Position numbers and translations under genes: made by a program. This document shows positions 56,321 through 64,000 of a stretch of 64,000 nucleotides of DNA, in pieces. This DNA comes from Tetraselmis striata (lineage: Eukaryota > Chlorophyta > Chlorodendrophyceae > Chlorodendrales > Chlorodendraceae), in assembly GCA_006384855.1 (NCBI GenBank), contig VCJN01001326.1, forward strand, positions 78,501-142,500, written 5' to 3'. Numbering within the stretch: position 1 is the first letter of the stretch; each line of letters starts with the position of its first letter. The notes under the pieces were generated by a model, which was not told the origin of the DNA, did no database searches, and saw nothing but the letters and a program-made list of their open reading frames with translations.

Positions 56321-57340
56321 ATGTCCTACACGATTAACCTCAGCAAGGCCGGCGCGCCGGGGGCCGCGTCCGCGCCGCTGGGGAGCCCGAGCAAGGATCA
56401 CCGGCACAAGGTGCGCCCATAACTATATCTGACCCTCTGTGAGCACTGCAGGCGTCGCTTGCGCTGGGGGGCGTACCCCCTGGACTGGAAGGCTCAACCG
56501 CAGAGCGCACACATGGTTGCTGCCCACTAGATGAGGCAGCGGCACTGGGTGGGTCTCTATATATGATTTATGGACATTTATACTGGTAGGCGGATGGTTC
56601 TGGCTTCTTGTGCCTAGTTGCTTATACCCCCCTCCTCCAGGATATCTCAACGTGCGTCCATTTGCTTCCACAATCAATTACTGCGGCAGTGCTAACCCGG
56701 CGTGTCTGCTCGCCAGGGGAAACAGCCACGGAGCGCCGCCGCCTGGGTGGCGCTGCTGCTGCTCCTGGCGGGCGGGGTGTACGCGATGGCGGTGGTGTCA
56801 CGCATGTACAGCAACCCCGGCCCAAGGTGCGCTGCGCCGTTAATGCCCTCCATGCAGCGGCGGACTCGTCCACCAGCACACACATGGGCTGCTCCATGAC
56901 TGGGATCACCCGGCGCTTGTGTACATGCGGCGGCTCGAGGCCACATGGCTGCGCACGGTGGATGATACCAGGTCACCACGCCGCTGCTGCCGCCATGCCA
57001 CAGGCGCTGGCGGAGGCGATTGTGCCGCGTCCAAAGGGGGCCGCCTACGAGTCGCGTGTGCATGGGTTCGTAGCCGAGACAGGTGGGAGCAGGCGAGCAG
57101 CTGGCAGCGGGGGTGACGGTGATGAGCTGATGACAATGCGGGCATGATGATGGTGATGGGGACGGGGATGCGAGGACGGGGACGGGGATGCGGTGATGTG
57201 GTGATGGGGATGGTGGTGGGGGCAAGGTGGGGGCGGGCCGCTGAGGCATTGGGCCGCTTGCTCTCGGTGTCTGTGCGTACAGGCTGCGACCACAACTTCT
57301 TCCTGCTGGCGTGGACCACCGCGGCGGAGAGCGCGAAAGA
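56321..57340 (+). pseudogene. Truncated type II membrane protein gene, unit 3 copy
   Basis: Exons 56321-56410, 56717-56826, 56858-56971, 57004-57082 and part of exon 5 from 57,283. Exon 2 has five extra codons (SAAAW) before the membrane helix relative to other units, an in-frame 15-nt difference, so units are not identical in coding content. Exon 5 ends at the junction with LENG1-like intron 5 after CDHNFFLLAWTTAAESAKEG. Confidence 0.45.
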
Positions 57341-57496
57341 AGGGGGCCAGGGGCCGGAGGTCGGGGGTGCGTCTATGAGAGAGGCATTCGGATGCTGTCT
57401 AAATGGGGAAACACTTTGGATACTGGCAGCCCAAGGGGTAGAGAGAGAAGAACAAACCATTGCCCCACCTTCACTGGTAACTGTGAAATCCGCATC

Positions 57497-57655
<159 letters not shown>

Positions 57656-57903
57656 CGTATACTTACTGAAGTACAAATAAAATAACAAAGCATGACTGTT
57701 GAATATCGTAATGTCACATGGTCTAGTGAGTTTAAGCGATGTTGGATTTTACAATTGTTTACAAAGGGGAGAAGGAGGAGGGGGGGGGGGGGGGGCAGCG
57801 AAATTCCCGCATGCAGCCCGCTCTGTGTGTATGGCTGAGTGGAGTGCCCCTCGCTTGATGTTGGCCCGCTCCCTTCCTGGGGAAACAGGCTTGGTACATG
57901 CAG

Positions 57904-58254
57904 CCTGCGGAGCTGCCCGAGCGGGGTGCGCCGTCGGGGGAGGCGCGCATGCTGGGGGAGGTGGTGCTGATCGACTGCGTGAAGACGCCGGCGGACCTGC
58001 GGACGGAGAAGCGGCACAAGGGGCACAAGTCCAAGGACAAGGGGCACAAGTCCAAGGACAAGGGGCACAAGTCCAAGGATCGCCGGAAGGACAAGGGGCG
58101 CCGGAGGGACAAGGGGCGGGGGGAGGAGAGCGGGGGGCGCAGGGGCGGGGTGGCCAAGAAGTCCATCGCGGAGCTGCGGGCGGAGCGCGCCGCGCGAGAG
58201 GCGACGGAGAAGCTGCGCGCCCAGAGGGCCATGCTGGGGCAGGGCAGCCATTGA
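57904..58254 (+). pseudogene. LENG1-like exon 6 copy, unit 4
   Basis: As in unit 3, but with three HKSKDKG units instead of two (an in-frame 21-nt expansion). The acceptor is intact and upstream exons are absent. Confidence 0.8.
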
Positions 58255-59897
58255 ACCTCCGGCAGTGGCGACGGCACCGCATGCGGCCCTTGCCAGTGTA
58301 GGATAGCATCAAGTAGATAAGAAGATGGACAACAGTGCCGCATCACCTTGCCTGATCCAGTGGCTCTCTGCGGACATGCACGTAGCCGTAGTGCATTTGC
58401 TGGACAGATGCTTAGCGGGAAGTGATATTAGCAACAAGTGCTCTGGAGCAGCAAGCAACTCGCATCAGCAATAACGCAGCATGCACAATAGCAAGGGCAG
58501 TACTGCATAGACGTGCAGCAAGGATAATGTATGGTGTGTTCCCAACATGCCATTTCCATATCTGTCCTGGTATCTATCTGGAGAGAAATCTACAATACTG
58601 GGTTGGCCGGATACTGGCTCTGCACACTGGCCAAAGCAACCCACCGTGGATTATTATGACCACAGCGCCGCGAGTGAGGTTGGATAAGTAAGAATGTATC
58701 GGTACAGGTAGTCTAGAAGGATGTGTAAATTTTCAACAGGTGGTGGCCCTTTATGGGACTGCCCTGCTGTTGTTTATCCCCGGGCAATCCTGTGCTGCTC
58801 GCAGCCCAGCCCGAAACAATATGCCCATCCCGAAACATATCGAGACGAGACTGGTAGATACCGCACCACCTTCCACGTCACAGCGTCCTGGGGTGCTGAC
58901 TGTGGAATGGCTCGGGTGATTGTTGGTTGACTTCGAGGCCATCATAAATGGATACGCATCGGCAGCCTCTGATACGATATATGCCATAAAGAGTTCTGGG
59001 CAGGTTCCAGCTCAGTGGGCAGGCGCCGCCTTGTTGTCGTTACTTTTACATGGCCAGGAGCTTGCATGGTCCGGGTCTCCTGGATCCGCCTTGCCGGGAC
59101 GATTGATGAGCCAGATGAGTGCAGAAATCGCCCTTGTGTCGGCTCTGCAGATGGTTGGATCCGATGTTGACGACAGGCATGGCTCGTCAAGATCCCTTCT
59201 GCCAACTGGTTAGAGGAGAGCTCTTCGTCAGCTATTGACAATCATCCAGCGCAACGCGGCCCTAGTCTGAGGGCGTCAATGTGAAGAAGAGCACCGCTGG
59301 AGGTATTCTTGACAGGGTACATACTCCCATCATCACACCCAGCAGCGGTTTTTAAAGAGTTAATCAGCTTAGGCACTGTTTGATTGGGTAATAGACACCG
59401 GTCGATTGTGCTTATTGCTGCCAAATTGGTGCAATGCAATGTTCACAAATTCGTGAATTAGAGGACAAAAAGAGAAGGTAGATAAACACTACCTTGCTTG
59501 GCAGGTGCCAGGGTGACGCTTCGCGCTACGGTGTTGATTATGGCATGGATGTACTGACGAAAGGATTATTATAACAAATGTCACTTTGCCGTGTTTACAC
59601 AATTATATCATTCACCGGATGTTGCCGAGGAGGCAAGGCTGCAGCAGCCCGTCAATTGACGAATGCATTAGGCACTATATATGTTTGCTTTAAAAAGGCC
59701 AGGATGCACCTAAATAACCTGGATGTTTATTGCATGACAATTTCTCACTCATCAGTCTATCTTCAGCGCACTGTCGGATGTACCCAGAGCAGGGGTCAGG
59801 GTGGCTTCGTTGCCTTGTTGTAGCTTGCTGGGCTTGCGGCTGTCTTGGGCTGATGCAGCACGTCCGTGTCGCTGTTTTCCTTTCGTTGTGTCGGTGC

Positions 59898-60348
59898 TCA
59901 TATGAGCGCGCCCTCGGCAAAGCTCATGGGACTGGCAGTATGACGCACCTTGCGCTTTCCCAATATGGTCCTGCGCTGTGGACTGCTTGGCGGGCTGGTG
60001 GGCGAATACGCCGGGCTGGTGGGCGAAAATTCCGGGCTGGTGGGCGAATACGCCGGGCTGGTGGGCGAAAATTCCGGGCTGGTGGGCGAATACGCCGGGC
60101 TGGTGGGCGAATACGCCGGGCTGGTGGGCGAATACGCCGGGCTGGTAGGCGCATACGCCGGGCTGGTAGGCCCATACTCATCCGCCGGACTGGGGGGCGA
60201 AAACACCGGGCTGGTAGCCGCATACGCCGGATGGTACCCGCCGCGGTCGTCCCTGACGGTCCACGTCGGGTCCATATCCATGTCGTGTGGGTCTGTGAGC
60301 ACCAGGTTGACCATATGTTGCTGCTGTGTGGTATTAACCCTGAATCGC

Positions 60349-60383
<35 letters not shown>

Positions 60384-60585
60384 GGCCGTAGCCGTAGCCG
60401 CCATATCCCGGGGAATGTGGCGATGGATATTCATGGTAGTAATGTCCCGTGAACAGAGGATCGGGATGGGCAGAGTATGTTGGCAGGCCCATCCTGATCC
60501 GGTGAGTGACTTCGGCCGAGTGCAAGGGTGTGAAAGGTCGAAAGCGACGGCCGCGGAAACGAGTCTCAACTATTGCTCGCGGCAC
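59898..60585 (-). pseudogene. CTD-like heptad-repeat gene, unit 4 copy (frameshifted)
   Basis: Starts [17 protein letters not shown] at 60,585 and is in frame to the Asn-Gly repeat. One extra base near 60,343 (AATCGCGCC against AATCCGCC) then shifts it. The heptad part, with nine repeats ([21 protein letters not shown] twice, [35 protein letters not shown]), is open in another frame. The longest heptad run of all copies sits in a broken gene. Confidence 0.7.
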
Positions 60586-60928
60586 TGCAGAAGTTAAAAC
60601 AGTAACTAGCGCCGAACGGCAGTATCGAGACTACACAGGTGAGGTGTCAGAATACAGGTGCCCCTCAGAGGCAACTGCATTCAACCTGTTGGTGACGAGT
60701 GTATTCTGGTGGCTAGGTAGTGGCGGCGCCTACTTTATCGCCGCCGGCTGACAAATGACATGCAGTCCCGCCCGCACTGATGCCGTGCTGAGCCTCCGCT
60801 GCTGGCACGCGCTGCTCTGCCGATGACAGCACGCAGCACGCGGCATTCTGTGAAGTAGCGAAGCAGCAAGCGAGCGGCACTCCGCCGAACTAAATAAATC
60901 GCACTTCACGCGACGGTAATAAATGATT

Positions 60929-60944
60929 TAGCGACAAATCGCTA
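60929..60944. promoter_or_regulatory. Palindrome without full TATA motif, unit 4
   Basis: TAGCGACAAATCGCTA is kept, but the upstream TATAAATA has decayed to GTAATAAATG. This co-occurs with the frameshifted gene copy. Confidence 0.35.
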
Positions 60945-61074
60945 TAAATCCCGGTATATTTAAAATTTCAAAAGTTTTAAATCGGACAAAGGCACAGTAT
61001 GGTCGCGTAAGGTGGGTGCTACCCAGGACGTTGTTGAAATTGTATCATCCGTGTAGATTCGGCGGATATTGTAG

Positions 61075-61401
61075 TGTAAGGATATGTACCACACAAATCC
61101 CCATGTGGGTATACCCAGTGCTTGGTGCGTTTTGCGCAGTATCCTTACAGTTGGTGCTTCTACGCACGCGGATCCGGGTTCGATCCCGCGGAGAAACATA
61201 TAAAATAATATGATATCCCGCAATGTTGGACGACCCGGCTAATGCGGATCGCCACCGAATCCAAGCCGAAACGTTGCTGGAGAAGGTCCTCCATCCTATC
61301 GGGGGGGTGGAGTGTAAAGGACATTATTTTACCACACAAATCCCCATGTGGGTACCCAGTGCCTGCCTGATGATGCGTTTTGCGCAGTATCCTTCATTGC
61401 A
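61075..61401 (+). mobile_element. TRIM (miniature LTR retrotransposon), 327 bp
   Basis: Two short LTRs, 61,075-61,149 (75 bp) and 61,313-61,401 (89 bp), share CCACACAAATCCCCATGTGG and GCGTTTTGCGCAGTATCCTT. The element starts TG and ends CA and is flanked by 5-bp repeats TGTAG (61,070-61,074; 61,402-61,406). A purine tract GGGGGGGTGGAG (61,301-61,312) directly precedes the 3' LTR. A TGG-starting stretch just after the 5' LTR is the likely primer site. Inside is GGGTTCGATCCCG, like a tRNA T-arm/Pol III B box. There is no coding capacity. It is absent from the equivalent site in other units. Confidence 0.8.
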
Positions 61402-61410
61402 TGTAGCGAC

Positions 61411-61814
61411 CATGGTTGGACTACAGTATCTACTGCACTGCAGGCTGCAGAAAATGCAGCCCGCAGTTAAGCTACTGCACTGCAGCCTGCAGTACTAACT
61501 TCCCGAAAAGGGGCTGCGGTGCAGTTACCCAAAGTTCCCCAAATATACGCCCTTCACTGTCCCGCCCTTCCCTATAATCAACAGTTTTAGTGCTACTACA
61601 GCCTGCATTACAGCCTACAGTACTGCAGCATGTTGACTACAGCGTGCCTGCAGCCTGCAGTACTGCAGCCTGAATTGCAGCCTGCCTGCGGCAGCTGCAG
61701 TACTGCAACATGCCTGCAACATGGTAACTTGTTGCAAACTTGTAACTTGTTGCTTGTTACATGGTAACTGCAGCCTGCACTATTGGAAACTAAGTGGACT
61801 GCAGCCCAACTCTG
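61411..61814. mobile_element. hAT-like MITE, CTGCAG-rich, 404 bp
   Basis: The imperfect inverted ends (CATGGTTGGACTACAGT against CAGAGTTGGGCTGCAGT from the other end) match at 13 of 17 positions. They are flanked by 8-bp repeats GTAGCGAC (61,403-61,410) and ATAGCGAC (61,815-61,822), one mismatch. An 8-bp duplication fits the hAT superfamily. The interior is packed with CTGCAG/TGCAG. A truncated relative is at 45,728-45,945; units 1, 2b and 3 lack it. Confidence 0.7.
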
Positions 61815-61822
61815 ATAGCGAC

Positions 61823-63721
61823 ATAATTCGGCGGGCGGGGGTAAGAGGTGGTAACAACACACTTCCTCGTACTAACTCATATGGCACAGGCTATGAATAA
61901 CTCCGACTGTAACGCCGCTCTGCATGCTGCGTCGCACATGATATGTATGAGGCATGCACGTGCATTGTAACATTTGCCTTAATAAGATAAAAGTGGCGTA
62001 AAAACCACCACTGATCACATAGTGACACAATTACACGCCGTGGGAGGTTTAACATCGCCGTGCCAAATATATTCATGTATTTGAAAGCAACATGCGACGG
62101 GGGATGTCGGGAATAACGCTCGGAGCGTTGCGCATGAACATGCGCGGGGACGAGAGGAGCATACAATGGGTCGAAAGGAGCATAGGAGCGCAAAGCTACA
62201 CATGTAGCGGCGGGGGCGCAAGGCGGACCAAACATAAATGCGACGTCACACCGGGATACATGCCCAACCCGCTACCACGGCACGCTACGCCACACCCCCG
62301 TTTTGTATTTTTCTGAAAGGTACGAGCTATAAGCTACCATTACCGGCAAGGAGAACATCATGCCGGGAGGGGCGGGGGAGGGGGAGGGGGAGCTCGCACC
62401 TGTTGGCGACGTGGGCCCGCCCAAGCCAAAGAGAGGGGCGGCACCATGTATGCCCACTTGACCATTAGCCCCAAGCAACGAGGAAGGGAACATAACCAAT
62501 TAAGGGAGGGAGTACAACGCCGTAGGCATCCATCAAGGGCAGGCCCGCTTTGGCCACCACAATCCCCGCAGGCGTAGACCAGGTGTACACGTAGCGGGCC
62601 ATAGCCTTCATTGTAGATTCTAGCTCTTTGGCACGCACGGCCCCTTGGGGTGGGCCGCCAGCGACAGGCTGCCCGCCCATGGGCGGCATGATGGCAAATG
62701 CGGCCCCACAACGGTTATGAAATAATGGTCATATTGGTAATATAGAGGTTTGCTTACACCGGGCTATTCTGTCACAGGTAAATAACGTTAAGATTCTAGT
62801 TTGAATGTTAGCTTCATGTACTCGCAGTACGCATAGCGACCACCACTTGGAGTTCCCGATGTCTCGCGGCGCTAGCGACAACATGCGAAAGCCCTGCTAC
62901 ATGACTCACCCGCACCATCCACGACGGGAGTCCACCTTTTGCCCATGCGCCGGCTGACCAGCTAGCGCAACCCACCCACCCCGCTATGCTACCCTTTTCA
63001 ATGCGGACGCCCGTGGGCCTACTCGCACCCAACAATATAAGAGATTCAAATCTTTATTGGCAAATATGGCCCCACAATGGTTAAATGGTGAAATAACCAG
63101 ACTTGATTGCATGTTTGAAACTACTGTACTAGTGAATCATCGGCCAGTTACGACTTTATACCATGAGAGACAAGGCAAGTATAAGGAGTAATTGTTTTTA
63201 AATATATAATCCTTATAGATTTTATCGCTGCGATTCAGTCGTCCACTGAGGACTACTAACACCCCCGCGCGAGCCGCGCGGTTCGCGTCGCCCGCCGTCG
63301 TCGCCACAGTCGGCCGACGACAAAGAACCCCCCCCCCCCCCCCCCCCCCGCCCACCCTCTGCCCCTTGTCGACGCGGCACAGAGCCGCTTGCACAACCGC
63401 GACGAGCGCCAGCGTTCCCAGATTGCCAGCGGCACGTAGCATCAACGGTGTCCCGGGCCCTGGCTAGCATGTTGCCCTGGCGAACGGACTGACGTCGGCA
63501 GGCGGTGCGGCGGCGTGGCACAGTGAGGGGACTGTACCGAGGCGGCCTGCTCGCTGGCGGGAGGCGGCACCACCGCCGCAACCGCCGGAATTCCGGTCGC
63601 CACCGCGGACTGCACGGCGGATTCCTAGCAGCTGATGGGACGCAGTTGATACCTTGGGCGAGGAGCTTCAGGGCCGAGATACCAGGCGGGTCGCGAGAGC
63701 CGAGTCGGGGGCGGGGGCGGC
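61823..63721. other. Unit 4 intergenic and 5' region
   Basis: Collinear with units 2b and 3. The small ORF (from 62,360) is cut short. The C tract is near 63,328. No gene recognised. Confidence 0.5.
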
Positions 63722-63811
63722 ATGTCCTACACGATTAACCTCAGCAAGGCCGGCGCGCCGGGGGCCGCGTCCGCGCCGCTGGGGAGCCCGAGTAAGGATC
63801 ACCGGCACAAG
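63722..63811 (+). CDS. Type II membrane protein gene, exon 1, unit 4 (runs off window)
   Basis: Thirty codons MSYTINLSKAGAPGAAS... ending HRHK before a GTGCGC donor, identical in protein to the other units. Exon 2 lies beyond the window, so it is unknown whether this copy is the complete gene or another truncated one. Confidence 0.5.
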
Positions 63812-64000
63812 GTGCGCCCATAACCATATCGGACGCTCTGTGAGCACTGCAGGCGTCGCTTGCGCTGGGGGGCGTACCCCCTGGACTGGAAGGCTCAACC
63901 GCAGAGCGCACACATGATTGCTGTCAACTAGATGAGGCAGCGGCACTGGGTGGGTCTCTATATATGATTTATGGACATTTATACTGGTAGGCGGATGGTT

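Noticed and set aside
61150..61200. tRNA gene suggested by GGGTTCGATCCCG
   Set aside because: No acceptor stem or anticodon arm can be paired; the motif lies inside the TRIM.

Overview
This window is nuclear DNA from a eukaryote with a GC-rich, intron-rich genome. A unicellular green alga is the best guess. Support comes from degenerate TTTAGGG/CCCTAAA-type (plant and green-algal) telomere-like motifs inside introns, multi-exon genes with short introns, and a mix of piggyBac, Copia, SINE-like, hAT-like and Mutator-like elements. No rRNA gene, complete tRNA gene, operon or bacterial feature was seen. The species assignment is inference only.

Layout. 1-7.7 kb: a SINE-like element split by a 5.8-kb transposon with 31-bp inverted termini that carries a piggyBac-type transposase. 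7.7-11.9 kb: mostly no recognisable gene, plus a broken ankyrin-like fragment. 11.9-26.9 kb, minus strand: a 17-exon gene. Its first exons encode an Asteroid-type (XPG/FEN-like) nuclease and its later exons a full DEAH-box helicase; one long open exon joins the two in frame, and splice phases agree throughout except in one exon. 28.7-30.6 kb, plus strand: a six-exon gene for a CIR_N-domain protein resembling LENG1.

29.8-64 kb is a tandem array. Each full unit runs from the last intron and exon of the LENG1-like gene, through a minus-strand gene for a small protein with RNA polymerase II CTD-like heptads (YSPTSPA/E), to the 5' exons of a putative type II membrane protein. A new unit then begins. 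Units: 1 at about 29,845-43,394; 2a (diverged, partial) 43,395-45,945; 2b (5'-truncated) 45,946-50,970; 3 at 50,971-57,340; 4 from 57,341 past the window end. Unit 1 is enlarged by a 3.7-kb Mutator-like insertion with a satellite array and by a tandem Copia element (three LTRs, two internally deleted bodies). Unit 4 contains a 327-bp TRIM and a 404-bp hAT-like MITE.

Two window-wide patterns stand out. Many introns have a long C-rich or pure-C tract on the coding strand, often starting within a few bases of the 5' splice site. Several introns can only be phased with GC-AG boundaries. The most unusual items are the nuclease-helicase fusion, the amplified CTD-like heptad gene and the C-tract introns. 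The array looks like recent segmental amplification that duplicated parts of two genes around one intact small gene; frameshifts already disable some copies.
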